A stretch of 64,000 nucleotides of DNA from Rutidosis leptorrhynchoides (GCF_046630445.1 NC_092341.1:131890001-131954000), one strand, 5' to 3'; shown: positions 12,313 to 30,069, numbered from the stretch's first letter. Translations and numbers: made by a program. Notes: generated by a model from the sequence alone, not told the origin.

Positions 12313-12488
12313 ATAGATTTTTGAATTATTAAAGTGAATTATTAAAGTATGAATTATTAAAGTGAATTATTAAAGTATGAATTATTAAAGTGAATTATTA
12401 AAGTATGACTTATTAAAGTGAATTATTAAAGTATGAATTTTTAAAGTGAATTATTAAAGTATGAATTATTAAAGTGAATTATTAAAGT
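12313..12488. repeat. 28-bp tandem array in the LTR
   Basis: GAATTATTAAAGT (13 bp) alternates with GAATTATTAAAGTAT (15 bp), giving a 28-bp higher-order unit repeated about six times with two or three point differences. Confidence 0.9.
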
Positions 12489-13450
12489 CAAAGTAAAGTA
12501 AAAAATAAAGTAAAGGTAAAGTTTAAGTATAGTAAAAGTATAAAACTATGTACGTATAATACGCGTATAAATATATATAATATTAATTTAAATCGTTATA
12601 TATATTTAATAAAATAAAATATAAATATCGTTATCTTTATCATACTGGTTAAGTAATGAGTTGTCAAAAGTGGTTCTAGATATTTATAAAAGTTATATAC
12701 GTTTTAATAATAAAGTTCTTTTTAAACTGAAAACGTTTTTGTACGTTTGAAACTAAATCAAATAAATATAATAATTTTGTTTTCCAAAACCAAATATATT
12801 TTTAAGAATCATTTTGTTTAAAGGTTAAAATAATGGAAATCGTTATATCATAAAATGTTTTAGAAAAGTAGAATCATATATATTCATAATAGGTTTCAAG
12901 TTTTTAAATTACAGTCTGTTGGTGAAGCATGGGATAAAGTTCAAAGGTTAAATAAACGTATGAAATCATCTTAATGAAAAATGTCGAGTTACTTACTTGT
13001 CGATATCCAACATCTAAGTTAGTTACACTTCACGTTCTTACTTATAAATCACTTTACCATTTTTCGAATGTTGTAAAAAAGAATAGATTTATTAAATCAC
13101 AGTGGACCTCATAACATAGACCCGTAATCATATCACAATGTATCTGATAAATTAATCATTTGATATTATCTTCTAATTCCATCGATAAACATATTGAAAC
13201 AAATACGTTCATGTAAAGTATTATACGTTTAATACTTTATTAATATTCTCAAGTTATAATATATATACATATATATACATATTTATTTATATATAACGGT
13301 TCGTGAATCGTTGGAATTTGGTCGAGGTTATAATGAATGCATGAACACAATTTAAAATTCTTGAGATTTAACTTAACAAACTTTGCTTATCGTGTTGGAA
13401 TAATATAAAGATAAAGTTTAAATTTGGTTGGAAATTTCCGGGTTGTCACA

Positions 13451-14072
13451 AACACTACGTTTACAGATTTTGAAATTAAATTCGAATTCAAGCTTTTCAA
13501 AAATTAAAACGCGAACAGAGCATAACCTGTGTTCTATGTTTGTTTTCTGTTTAAATTTAATTGAAAAATAGCTGTAATGGCTTTTAATGGATAATGACGA
13601 TGTATGAATGAATTACTTAATTCATATAAGTATGTAATTTATTTGATTTATAGCCTGTAGTGGGTCGACATGAAGATATTCGCTCAGCACATAAAAAAAA
13701 AAATCAGATTGTGATTTCAAACAAAATGGTACGATTGATCTTGATATATAACGAATTTGGAGACACAAATAAAATCCAAAACAGTTTGATTGCTACGTTA
13801 AACCAAACCCAATTATTTATATGATTATATAATCAGTATAATTAAATAATTAAGTAGATTAATAATAATATTAATAATAATATTAATAATAATACTGATT
13901 TTATAAATAATAATAATAATAATAATTAATAATAACATTAACAACTATGATGATAATAATCAATCTTAAAAATGATTTTATTAATAATAGAAATGATGAA
14001 TTATATTATTTATATGATAATATTAATAATAACTTTACTAATAACAGTAATTATATTTATAAAAGTAATAAT

Positions 14073-14111
<39 letters not shown>

Positions 14112-14743
14112 CATAATAACCAATAATATTTAAATTTCAGCTAAATAATAATTTTAATCATTCTTATAGAAATATTTATATTTTTAGTATTTATTTTGAT
14201 AATCATAACCTTAAATTTATTAGAATTCTAGTATTTAACATTTGTTAATATTACTAATAACGATATTAATAATTATGAAAGTAGTAATAATATAATTTGT
14301 CATTAACATTATATTTTTAACTTATAGTTATATTTAATATTTTTATTTTACAATTTATTACTTATGTAATATTTACTAATTATATATAATGTTTAATTGA
14401 ATATTTATACACTATATCTATATTATATATAAAAATCATATATATTTTATATATAAATTTATTTTAATATCAACTTAACTATTCTGTATATTATTTTACA
14501 TATTTAATTTTAATGTTTAAATTATATTTTATAATTTCGAATTATAATATAACATTACATTTAAATATATACATATTTAGTTACAAACAATTGTTCGTGA
14601 ATCATCGGGTAATAGTCAAAGGTCGGATGATTTCTTAAAGTAGTTCAAACATTTTGAGACTCAAATTAGTAGACTTTGCTTATCGTGTCAGAATCTTATA
14701 AAGATCAAGTTTAAATTTGGTCAGAAATTTCCGGGTCGTCACA
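13451..14743 (-). repeat. Older giant-LTR fragment interrupted by the inner element
   Basis: It ends GGGTCGTCACA at 14743, the same terminus as the other giant LTRs, and its inner part matches them (ACAG.GCA.AACCTGTGTT near 13520 resembles 24190). It therefore represents the first 1.3 kb of a minus-strand LTR into which the element ending at 13450 inserted. It holds TAA/ATT-rich tracts (13860-14110) and no gene. Confidence 0.75.
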
Positions 14744-15944
14744 GTTTGGATTAAAACTATCATGTTGATGGGTCGAACTTACATTACATATGATTAAAGG
14801 CCTTCGTGCCTCTTTGTAAACATTAAAATTGTTGTATTGTTTAAATGGGTTGTATGGAACGGTTTACGTTATGTAACCATTTAATTGGGCATTAATGGTC
14901 TATTAATTCAAAAAAAAATATTGTCGTGTTGAATACGGGTTGGGTTGTTACAAGATTGCAAAGTGCCGTTTACATGTAATCATCACAAATCAACGGCTAT
15001 TAAAATGCGTCAGGATTTCAACAGCTAAATATATAGCCGTTAGAATAAAATGATATGAGTAGCCGTTAGAATAAAATGATATGACGCATATGGTTTAATT
15101 GCAAGATGTGCATAATTACGTAACGAAGTGTAGGTATGCGACTACTTTTTGAAGATCACGAAAGCTACAATTTTTATTTTTTAGAGTTTATTGTCTTACA
15201 TTTTCTACAAAAATGTAACACAATAAACTGGGGGGACTTGATCATATACATACATATGTATATGTATATTTGTAGTGCGAAAAGCTGATTAAAGGCAATG
15301 GATGCAAGACAATAAACCGCGGTGAATGTGAACATGCGCGGTGGGGCTTCGCGGAATATTAAAGAGTGCGTAGGGTTCTCGCAGTACTTGTGCGGAATGC
15401 CTAAGTGCGCGCACATCTTACTTCCGCGTAAGTCTCAAACCTATAAATAGGGAGCTTGGCCTCTCATTTGAGGTTGTTGATTCTGGAAGAATTGCCCTAG
15501 CTGTATTGATCTCTCTCGTGAGTTTGCCGGAGACTTGATCTTTGTTGGTTAAGGTAATTTACGAAGACCGGGACATGGTTGTTGATCGTTTAGCACTTAA
15601 TGAAATATGACAATAAGGTCCCAAAATCCTAATCGACATCTATTGTACCCCCTCATTGCACTCAATCCTTGATTAGCCTTCATATGATAATCTATGATTG
15701 ATCATATATTGCCTCAATTGTTGTTTCCTTACATATTTGCTTGGCCATATAGATCATACAGATGTACAGATTATAGTAGTACATGGCCAAAGAGAATATC
15801 AGGTGTGTATATGTTTGCATTTTTTATTATGAAATAAAGTTGTTTTGCTCTTTTTTTTAAAGTAACAATTTCATTACAACTACATATTATTGAGATTATC
15901 GAAACATGGGTTAAGCCGTGCAACGCACGGGCTTTGCTCACTAG
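14744..15944 (+). mobile_element. Helitron 3' end (5' end not found)
   Basis: At 15916-15930 CCGTGC-AAC-GCACGG forms a 6-bp stem with a 3-base loop. Ten bases later comes CTAG (15941-15944) followed by T, the canonical Helitron 3' terminus. I cannot find its TC start; it may lie left of the nested LTRs, so the given start is only the end of the preceding LTR. The interval also holds a TATA promoter (15442) and a direct repeat of TAGCCGTTAGAATAAAATGA-type units at 15034 and 15060 (26-bp period). No coding region was recognised. Confidence 0.6.
15442..15450 (+). promoter_or_regulatory. TATA box of an orphan promoter
   Basis: CTATAAATAGGGAGC is a strong plant TATA context. About 100 bp downstream a leader-like sequence runs into a possible splice donor (AAG|GTAATT, near 15554). 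No reading frame follows before the Helitron terminus at 15944. It may be a captured gene promoter or an old LTR promoter. Confidence 0.5.
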
Positions 15945-16197
15945 TGGTGTAGACGACGGATTGATGGATCTTAGGTCGCTTATGATCGTGACTAGAGGCG
16001 AAAAACACTAGAAACTAGTAAAACCGAGATACGGCTCGTGTCGGGTTTGATTTGGTCAAACCTAGGGTTGAATCTAGATTAGATCGAAGTCTAGACGTAT
16101 GATTTCGATGGTAATTGGTGCTAGGGATCGAATGGAACGAATACCAGTTAATTAGGGTTATTGGAATGTGTAACCTCAACAAGGAGGCTTAAACCCG

Positions 16198-16205
16198 TAT
16201 ATATA
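16198..16205 (-). promoter_or_regulatory. Minus-strand TATA box
   Basis: GTATATATAC (16197-16206) lies 15 bp downstream, on the minus strand, of the palindrome array at 16221-16296. The spacing is that of an upstream activator cluster next to a core promoter. Confidence 0.45.
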
Positions 16206-16220
16206 CTGCATTACTGACAC

Positions 16221-16296
16221 AGTCGGTCGACTGTGTAAGATAGTCGGTCGACTGAGTGACACAGTCGGTCGAGTGTGTGGACACACTCGGTCGACT
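16221..16296 (-). repeat. Cluster 4: four 12-bp palindromes at ~21-bp period
   Basis: AGTCGGTCGACT starts at 16221 and 16242; variants with one changed arm start at 16263 (AGTCGGTCGAGT) and 16285 (ACTCGGTCGACT). Steps are 21, 21 and 22 bp, about two helical turns. Unit 1 extends to a 20-bp inverted repeat, ACACAGTCGGTCGACTGTGT, with a 2-base centre. Sequence is unrelated to clusters 1-3 but the design is alike. Confidence 0.9.
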
Positions 16297-17438
16297 GTGT
16301 ATGCAGTTTAACATATTGATTTGTTTAAATAAATAAGCACTCACAAATACATTTATAATCAATAGTCAACAAGATATGTTATTACATACCATCTACGACT
16401 GTGAATTACATGCACCAATAAGTAGGAATATAAAATTGAAAAAAATATGGGGTTCTATGATTTTATTTAGTGGTGTCCTACACAATTTTGAATCGTATTT
16501 TGTAAAAAAAAAAAACAAAACTAGTGGTCTCATGTCGTAGTCTTAAGCAGGTTCACCATTGTGCTTAGGAGAATCTATGTATCTATATCTATCTATCTAT
16601 ACTATACATTAAAAGAAAAGATACATTGAGATACACTTTTTTAGGATTCTTGAATTTGGACCATTAGATCAAAAAAATCACCTCCATTACCCTTGCTTAA
16701 TAATACTTGGATTAACCTATAACGTTATACCTAATTATATTAAGACTTCTCATAATACCCTTGATTCAATAAAACTTACGGGAGTATCTGAACTGAATAG
16801 GGGTCACGCTATTTACCACTTCACCCCATTCTCATCAACACTAATTTCCATTCTGGAAACACATGAGTTCTCTCTTCAAGAACAGACAACCACCGTATCC
16901 TAATCTAGTAATCTCAATGGTTTGATTTTCCAATTGGCAAAGAACAAAGTTTGCGTATCACAATTCAGTCGCAAGATTCAGATTCATTAATCGCGGGTGA
17001 GTATTTCTGATTTAGGGCTTCGATCAATCGATTTTTCAAATTTCATATCTGATTTGGTGCTTCGATCAAATCGCGGGTGAGTTTTTTTGAATCAGAAATC
17101 AATCAAGGGTTAGTATAATCTTCATTTGCAAATCACGAGTTAGTCTTTCTTATTTTTTGTTTCGATTTTACATCAAATCAAATCTGTTACAATGTTATCG
17201 TCAGAAATCAATAGTTGTTTTTGAAAAAATAAATCATCAGGAGGCCTAACCATCGGTCGTTGGTATGATGAATTACTTTAAGAGATTGACTTTTTGGGTT
17301 ATTTTTTTGTTAGTTCAAAAATTTTGATGCAATTTTTGTCTTACCCTGTGCTAAATCATCTTCTATATTAATTACCTGAGCTGTGTTTTTTTGAAAATTT
17401 GACAATTTGTGTTTCAGATCATACAATAACTTGTAAAA

Positions 17439-17564
17439 ATGGTGAAAAAGAAAGAGAGGTCAGTGAACGTATCAGGAAAACCAAAGTATTCTCTCGATGT
17501 CAACAGGGATGCCGGAAGCAAAAATAAAAGGGCACCAGCCGTACTTCTGCCATCGTTCGACTAA
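17439..17564 (+). pseudogene. Captured N-terminal fragment of nuclear/nucleolar GTPase 2 (NUG2-like)
   Basis: The ATG at 17439 opens 41 codons beginning MVKKKER and then VNVSGKPKYSLDVNRDAG, closely resembling the extreme N-terminus of plant NUG2/NOG2-type circularly permuted GTPases, which act in 60S subunit maturation. Similarity stops after about 30 residues; the rest (APAVLLPSFD) is unfamiliar, and a TAA follows at 17562. No GTPase motifs occur anywhere downstream. The ATG is preceded by a plausible intron acceptor (TTTCAG, 17411-17416). This is best read as a first coding exon captured by the Helitron, without function. The identification rests on a short but distinctive motif. Confidence 0.6.
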
Positions 17565-18137
17565 GACAAATTGGTAAACAAACTCATCCTTGTGGATAAC
17601 CAGGTTATTTTTTTCCTCAGTTGTATAATGTAAACTTGATATGCAGTTACTTATGACCCGGTGACTGATTTAGATCCAGGTCAATATACTTATGACTAAT
17701 TTTACTATATATATAATGAGAATGAGAATATTAATAAACAGTATTTATATATACACTTTATACACTTTAAAAATAAGTCACTTGTTGAGTTGTGATATTA
17801 GTGGATCTTGATAAATATAAAGTAATCATAGTCAAAACAATCAAATCAGTGCTCTTATGAGCATTTGAGCAGTTGACCCGTTTTAGCCTAAAGTGTCCAA
17901 ATGGGTTTTTATGTTTATAATCACGTCCAGTGTTTTGAGGTAAGTAAATTTGCAAGTTTTTTGTTTATGCAAACGACTTTTGGGTCTATTTTGGTGAGAT
18001 TAGATGATAAAAGCCCATTTGGTCCATCCGCGCCTATGAATACCCATATACGTTATTTATACTTGTCGTATAATTTTAGTGGGTCCAGATTAACAAATGA
18101 TGTACTCCATTTATATTGGTTATGATCTTATTTTCAG

Positions 18138-18491
18138 GTTAAAATTTCTGTGTTGCATCCTGTTGAGGTACTTAATTTGACAGATGATGTTGCACACAAA
18201 GGGTTGTCAAAGGATTCATTGAAACGCTTGCGAAGCTATGAAATTTCACATGAAACTACAACAATTCAAAATATTTGTTGCACAATTTGTTTGCAGGTCT
18301 GTGTTTCTTACACGAACTACTGTCATATTTATTTCACTTCACTCATGTAAAGTATTACAGTGTATCGGGATGTTGAAGTTGGTGAAATTGCTCGGTGCTT
18401 ACCTCATTGTCAACACACATTTCACACATTTGTGTCGATAAGTGGCTAACTCAGACATCACTCGTGCCCCATCTGTAGACAACAAGTATAA
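18138..18491 (+). pseudogene. Captured RING-H2 zinc-finger fragment (E3 ligase-like)
   Basis: Exon-like block 1 (18138-18296), after TTTTCAG and before GT, encodes 53 residues including KGLSKDSLKRLRSYEI and the first Cys pair CTICLQ. Block 2 (from 18361, after TTACAG) continues DVEVGEIARCLPHC, the His/His stretch, DKWLTQ and HHSCPICRQQV before a TAA at 18489. Together these give the C3-H2-C3 ligand order of RING-H2 proteins that recruit E2 enzymes. Block 2 needs one base missing and one extra base compared with a continuous frame, and its phase does not join cleanly to block 1. It is therefore a dead fragment that retained an intron, as expected from DNA-level capture. Resemblance to NEP1-interacting-type RING proteins is my recollection only. 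Confidence 0.65.
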
Positions 18492-21400
18492 GATTTCAGT
18501 AGCTGCTAATTACAACAATATTTGCTGGTGTGATACCTTTCTACATATGGTCCTTATCTCTAAAACGGTATATATCAATTTTACTAAGTATACTTATTAT
18601 TGCCTAGTTCCATTTGTTCTGTTAATTTTATTTGAATTATTTTTTAGTGGTTAGTGATTTTAGTTAGATGGTGTTTAAAGAAAAAAAACCCCTTAATTTC
18701 ATATACATGTAAGTAGCAAATGTATTTGTTTTCAGTATACTTTTTAGTGAGCAACGTTTTGAAATTTTTCAATTCACTAAACTGATAGATCTTTCCTTAA
18801 TTTAGGTGAGATGAGTTCTTTTTGAAGGAAAGCCTACTAAATTGTTTTTGCACTCTAGCAATTGGTTATGCTATCATGTACTTAATGTTATCGAATAGGT
18901 TTTTTTTGGGTTTTCATTGTGCTTGCACTACAAGTTAAGTGTGTTTTCATGGCCACCTCTAAAATGTTCATTTAGATATGTTCGAACATAAAATCCTATT
19001 TTCAAACATAATGACTTCTTTAACAGTAAATCACCTTGGCTATGATTACTTTTTTCCAAGGTTTTAATCATTTTTAGCAATGGTAGACAAGGGATGCATT
19101 TATTGGGTGGTTGGTACAAATGCAGTAGTGCTTGAAAATGACTTGCCATTTGAACAAAATGAGAAAACTTGACCAGGTTATTGGGGTAGATGAAGTGGTA
19201 AGGTAAAGATGTTATGTAATTGTACAACAAAGCATTATTGGATTGTACCAATAGTGTCTGCACAATAGGAAGCATAGTGCTATTTAACCTTATCTTTTAC
19301 CACTCAAATATTTCAAGGCAAAACTTCTTTCAGAATGCATGTTCCTTAGTAAACCATGGCCAATTCCATCTCCATACCCTGATGAAAGGTCGAGCTCTCA
19401 AGATAACTACTACCTTGAAGGTTATGTCAATGATCGTGGACGAGTCGTGACATGTTTTGGATGTCGTTTAATTTATGAAGCTCAAATGTATTCTAGCAAT
19501 ATATTTGACGATAAGCAACCTAACGATCGGAAAATATTTTCTTTTAAAGTCATAATGGTTGTATAGGTTTAGCCTTAATCATGATGAATTCCAGGTGCAT
19601 TGGAGATTCTTCATCACTATTTTTATTACAGGTAATCTTATTCACCTTTTACATTCTTTTCTTTATTAGTTTTATAATTTGTTGTTGTTATTTACAAAAT
19701 GGGTGAGTTGAGTAATTGTTCGTTTTTACTTTGGACTGTGTGTGTTTATCTATCATGTTGTAATTTTTTGCTTATAAAATAAAACACTTTGTAGATTTTA
19801 TGTTATTTTATTTTAGGGCTCTTATCGTATTTTAATTGTGGTTGCTGGAACTTAATGTCACATTTTGTTAACTATCTCCAGCTAAACATTTCACAGATGG
19901 TGGCCATTAATGAACTTGAAGAAAGCATTGTGGCTTTTATGAACTAACTATAAAGACACGGTTTGACTTCAGTTGTTGTAAGTTTCTTTAACTCAGTCAT
20001 TTTTTAGAATTCTCAAAATCTCTTTTAAGTTGGTTAACAAAGACAACCGATCCCAAGAGTCACAACATCTGAATACATGTCCCATAAGATTGGTATTATT
20101 CAATATACTTAAAAACTTATTTTTGGTAGTTAGCACTCTTACGATCATGTCTTGTGTGTTGTATGTTGTATGTTATAGTTTTCAATTCTGAGCGTTTTCA
20201 TTTGTATGTTACAGTGTTCGTTTATCAACAGCTTTCTATAACTTTAACACAAACTTTTAATTGGAGGGGGGCTTCAAGCAAGGCAAATCTTGCGGGTAAT
20301 TTTTATTACCGAAACCCGCAATTCTTGCGTACATTTAGGTATTACTGAGAAGATGTTGGGATAATGAAGGTCTTTTTATGATGTGAATATGACGTTTAAT
20401 GATTTAATCGTTCAAATGGTATATTTCAATTTTTACGTATGAATAGTTTGATTTATTTATTGATGTTTTAGGTCATTTTGAAGGTACCAAAGATTCAGTT
20501 TTATGATGCAAAGGTTATTTTTCATTACTCCGAGGTACTTTCCATCATCCAAGTTCGAAAAAGGTAAGGTAAACTCATTTGCCAATCATAATTTATTAGT
20601 TTTTGGGGAAGTTTAAATTGATTAACCAGCTACTACAAAAAAGAATGAATATGATTAGTAAATTTCTCTTTGTTTCCAATCATTGTAACATGAATTCATC
20701 CTTTTTAATCTTTATATATCTATATAATGTCAAATGTTACTGACTACTGTCGGTTCCCCTATTTTTTCATAGGTCGTTTTTCTTGAACTTGGTGGTGAAA
20801 ATTAACCAGTAAGAGTTAGTTTAAATTTTTTAAACCTAACATGTGTACTTAGTGTAATTGCACTTTATTTACATACTTAATTACTATGTGATTGATTTGT
20901 AAAATTATTTTGTATGTCATTACAAGTTATAACACATTAGTTGTGACCTTTTTTGGAATGACATTTATGATTTTATGATATTTGTAGGTGAGTATTTTTC
21001 AAGTTTTAAGCAAAGTAGAGTTGATAGAAAAGAGTATTTTTAAACTTAATCATTGCAAAATGTATTGCCATAGCAATAAGCATTGGCTTTCTATTAAGGT
21101 TTAGTGTACACAAAAGCTTAAATTTATTTGATTTAAATTCATATTAAGTTCATGCAATGAAAATTAAGTGCATTTTAAAAAAAGTAGAAATTTATATTCG
21201 ATTTTTCAACAATCAACATTAGATAATCAGTATGTTTGAATTAGAGCATAATTAAGATGTTAATGTGGATTGAGAGAGGCTATTAATTTGATAATGACAG
21301 ATTTACCTTATGACATGTGGGATGTGAACTGGATAGGGCATCATTTAACGTCATGGTTGATGCTTATGGAAGATCCAGTCTTCATGAAGGTAAGAACAAT

Positions 21401-21721
21401 CTAATATGCTAACTGAATCATTATGGTCATTCTCATTTAATGAATGATAACATGATTGTCCGTAGATGTTATTTTTGGTCAATCTAACCTAAGGAATGAT
21501 AAGAGGTTTGTGTGACTATTCTCTTGAAAGGTGGATAAATATTATAAAGCATCATTGAACCACTAACTGTTTTGGTCATTTTAACTATTAATGTTATTTT
21601 GTTGTGGTAAAAATGTATCATGTAATAAATTAATGTTTGCACTTAAGTATGAGAATGACCATAACAATTTGGTATAACATAATAAGTTAATATATGCAAT
21701 TATATTATCTTGGGTCAGTAT
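18492..21721 (+). other. Helitron interior with unidentified exon-like pieces
   Basis: T-rich intron-like DNA with short open stretches flanked by AG and GT signals. The best is around 19339-19566, giving KPWPIPSPYPDERSSSQDN and GRVVTCFGCRLIYEAQMY, a Cys-containing segment I do not recognise. Others lie near 20250-20345 and 20470-20570. They may be further captured exons. No intact gene is present. Confidence 0.35.
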
Positions 21722-25919
<4,198 letters not shown>

Positions 25920-28312
25920 GTACCTACCCGTTAAAGAAATTTCGTCCCGAAATTTGAGTGAGGTGGTCATGGCTAACAATAAAAAATGTTTTCATGATGA
26001 ATATGAGTTGATAAATAGAGTTTTATCATCATTGAGTAATATGGATAAAACAATTTGATTATTCGAAGAGTACGAGTGAAGCTATTCATAAAAGAATGAA
26101 ATGAGAAACAAAGATTTGTTTTTAACTTTTGACGTAGTCAGGTTTGAATTCCGGAATTCAAGGGATTTAAAGAAAATCTATGAGATCTATAAGATCTGAT
26201 TCTTCGGTAAATGAGGAAATTAAGATCTCTATAATTAAATACGGTGATCTGCCTCGATTACTCTGTCTGATATTTCCATTATAAATTAAACTCTTCCGTT
26301 CCATTATTCTCACCATTCCTATACTTTCTTTCTTAGTTCATACATCCAAAAGATTGTGAAAATGCTTAATCCCATTCTAATCCTTGATATTTTTCCTAAT
26401 TATTGTTTCTGTCACCCTTCTTTTCAATCTTCCACCAGAAAAAATCGGTTTACTTTTACTATTACCTTGGGTTGATACTATTCTTAATTATACCGTGTCT
26501 TTATGTTGCTATTCGTATTAATATCCACGGTTTTGTAACCTTCGTGTTGTTATTGGGCTTTATATTTTCTCTTATATTTTGGAGCTCTTTGCCTTTTTAT
26601 TATCTTCTCGACCTTTAGTAAAGCGAGTAATGGTCCAGAATTCGTAAGTATGGAGTTTCGAATGAACTTAATGTTCTAAGCAAGAAAGAACGTAATAGCA
26701 CAATTTGATTTGTCAAATTACCAGAATCACTGAGAATAGAACTATCAAGAATATACTTTCTTGATATGTTCAGAAGTTAAGCAGAATGAAAGAGTTATGT
26801 AACATGGCACGTGATGACGTTATGATTTGTGAATCATCACGTTCCATTAGAAACTCAGCATGACTTACTGTAATATAATCACGTTGATCAAGTGTCATTA
26901 TATTATACTAACTCATGCATCAATTTCCAACACTATTTCAAAATTCATTCATAGTTTATACTTAGATTTTACAGAAATTTCCAATATAATGTATTACAGA
27001 TAGCACGAAGAGGTATATAATTTCGGACGAGAATATTTATGAAAATATTTTCAGAAATATCGAAGATATTTATGATAATATTTTGGAATTTCTAAGTTCG
27101 AAGGTTGATGAAGAAAAATTTTCCGCAAGCTTTTAACATGACCTCGGAGCAAGATATTCTCTAAAGATCTCATCGGATCTAGAATTTCTTGGATTCTTTG
27201 AATATAGGGTTTGGTCCTTGTATTTGTCCTTGTTCTCCTTCGTGGTTAGCTCAATCTGTTTTCTAGTTCCAATTTTTCTGAGCTTTTCCAACATACTATT
27301 CTTTATCATCAAACTTTCGACGATTAAGGTTGTTTACGGTTGTCTACAGTTTCTGCTGCTTTATTCAGCTTTTTCAAAGTTAAATGTATTGATTCGTAAG
27401 CTGAGTGTTTTTCAAAATTTCAGAATTTAAGATCGTAATTCTAGGAGATAAATGTTATATGTATACATATAACTGTTGATGTAGACATGCTGTGAGATTT
27501 CAAAATACTGATTGCTGATTCTCGGTAATTGGTATGACACTTCTTGTTACAAGGTGTAAATGAGTATATGATAAGGTTTTAATGAACAAATATAATGGTT
27601 TTTCGGAGAGATTTAAGCCAATGAGTAATGAAGTTGCTGGTAAGTTTACTGCTAATGTGGTGGAATATAAGCGGTTCCCCGGTAACGATGTCGAAATGCA
27701 AACTTATATATCAAGGTTATAATAAGACCAATCCGGATGAAAAGTCGAAGTTGACTTGCTGAAGCTGTGACAAAACTGGCTATTTTGGAAAAGAGTTGAA
27801 ATGTTATTTTCGGTAATAACAATGCCAAATGAGCTAGTACAGACACGTAAACGTTTACACAGGTTCCGAGTGTTTTCAGGTGCATAACTATATGCATCAA
27901 TCTCTTCTTCCGTAGATGGAGTGCGGTTGGTTCATCCTATGGATTGAAGTGTTTTTAAGAATTATGAAAGGTTTGAATCGCAGATTGTAATCGTCAAGAT
28001 ACAAATGAGGTTTAAGATGAAATCAAGTGGCAAACTTGAAGAATTGTTTAGTTTCATATGTTATAATCAATATTTTAATTCATTTTAATTGTCCAATGTT
28101 ATTAGTCCACAGTCGATAGTCCACAGTTAACAGTCCAATAATTCATATATAGTTTAATATATAATATTCGAATTAATTAATACGTATCGTGACCCGTGTA
28201 CATGTCTCAGACTCGATCACAACTCAAAGTATATATATTATTTAAGAATCAACCTCAACCCTGTATAGAGAACTCGATCATTACTGCATATAGAGTGTCT
28301 ATGGTGATTCCA

Positions 28313-28430
<118 letters not shown>

Positions 28431-30055
28431 GTCGATATGATATGTCAAAACCTTGTATATGTGTCCCGATATTTAAAGTGCGTAAAATAAATAACAGAAA
28501 TTAAATGACGATAAATAAAATTGCGAGAATTAAAATTGCGATAACTAAATTGCGATAAATAAATTTAATAAGGAATTAACAGTTAGCTAGGAACAGTTAG
28601 CGTGGATTCTTAATAGAATTTCTCATAGTTAATTCGTTTGTTTCTAACAAATTTTATTTTGTCAAATGTTTTCTTCATTATGCCACTTGTTGGATTCTGA
28701 TAGGTCAAAATCCAAATATGAAATTGAATGAAAATGATTATTCTGCGGTGAACGGATACGTATATCGGTGGTTGTAAGTAGGATAGTAAATGACTGTTGA
28801 ATCAGATTCGAAGAATGTACAATGTAACTTATTAATGTGAAATCTAAATATTCATCGGGTATTACCTACCCGTTAAAATATTTTCACCATTAACAGTTTG
28901 TACGAAAGAATTTTTAATTACAATCTTTATGAAAATATATATACATATATATTTTCTCCAGATATAATCATGGATTTAATGAGTTAATGTGATATTAATC
29001 TCATTTGATTTACCGTTAGAACTAGAATATATAATCTCTAAAACATTGAAGATTACATAATCGTCATGTCGAACGAAGATAAATGATGTAGAACGATTCG
29101 TAGAACGATGATTATGCTCGAGGTACATAATGAGATGTTGAGGCGTGTTTTGTTGAAACTTGAGGAGTTGGTGGTACTGGTATTGATGTTGGTGGTACTG
29201 TTGGTGCCGGTGATGTTGCTGAAGCTAATACATTTTGTACCATATTTTCCAAGGCTACAACTAGGGCGCGAAGCTCGCTGACTTCTTCCATTACTCCAGG
29301 ATGATTGTCGGTCGGAACGAGCGGATGAATAAAGTTTAGAATTGTGAATAGAATATAATCGTGACGAGCTACCCTGGAAATAAGCGAGAAAATGGTGTCT
29401 CGAACAGGTTCGCCGCTAAGTGCTTCAGGTTCTTTGCCAAGAGGGCAATTTGGTTGGCGGAAAGGATCGCCTTCTTCGCGTCTCCATTGATTAAGTCGAC
29501 TACGAACCCATCAGATGAATTGGGGATGGCTGATTGATTGATTCATTCTGGTGAAAACGCTTTCGGAACTTAGGTGAATATCCATGTCGGAATAGCTGTC
29601 GGAATAACTATCGGAATAGCTTATCGAAATCTGAGGGACTCGAACTGGTTGAGAAATTCATCTCGTACGATCAGATGAAGGATTTTCGATAAGAAATAGA
29701 TTATAGGATGTAGATTAGTACCCTGCAGTACATAAATTACATATGCAAATATAATACTAAAATCTCATAAGTTACGGAGGAATCTACGGAAGCTGTCAGG
29801 CAAAGGTAACAATAACAGATACGCTAAGATATGAATTTATCTATACACTGTCTATGCAATAAAGGCAGTAAGACATGTCTAGACTAAGAATGAATAGCAG
29901 GTAATTTCCTAAGGATGATAAGCAGATGATTTTCGACTAAAAATGATAAGCAAAACTTTTGACATGCAGACACGGTCGAAGTCCAGGCCCACTAATGCAT
30001 CTAAACAACTATCAGTTAGACACACTAATGCAAGACCTGGTTCGCTAAGACCACC

Positions 30056-30068
30056 GCTCTGATACCAA
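30056..30068 (-). other. Primer binding site, initiator tRNA-Met type
   Basis: TTGGTATCAGAGC on the minus strand, one base inside the LTR edge at 30070. The surrounding 60 bp match the site at 9464-9476. Confidence 0.9.
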
Positions 30069-30069
30069 C

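Larger units (their letters stand above)
15945..16595 (-). other. LTR-like fragment with minus-strand promoter
   Basis: This stretch lies between two Helitron termini. It has a palindrome array directly upstream of a TATA box on the minus strand, followed on that strand by ~200 bp of mixed-composition leader. The layout resembles U3/R of an LTR, but no TG...CA boundary, PBS or coding sequence is visible, so assignment to a retrotransposon is inference. Confidence 0.4.

Noticed and set aside
15300-15560. Endogenous pararetrovirus promoter
   Set aside because: The TATA context and leader resemble such promoters only in general layout; no viral coding sequence is nearby, so only a promoter is reported.
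27755-27815. Gag zinc knuckle in the LARD-like core
   Set aside because: Contains a stop, lacks the His, and lies on the strand opposite to the element.
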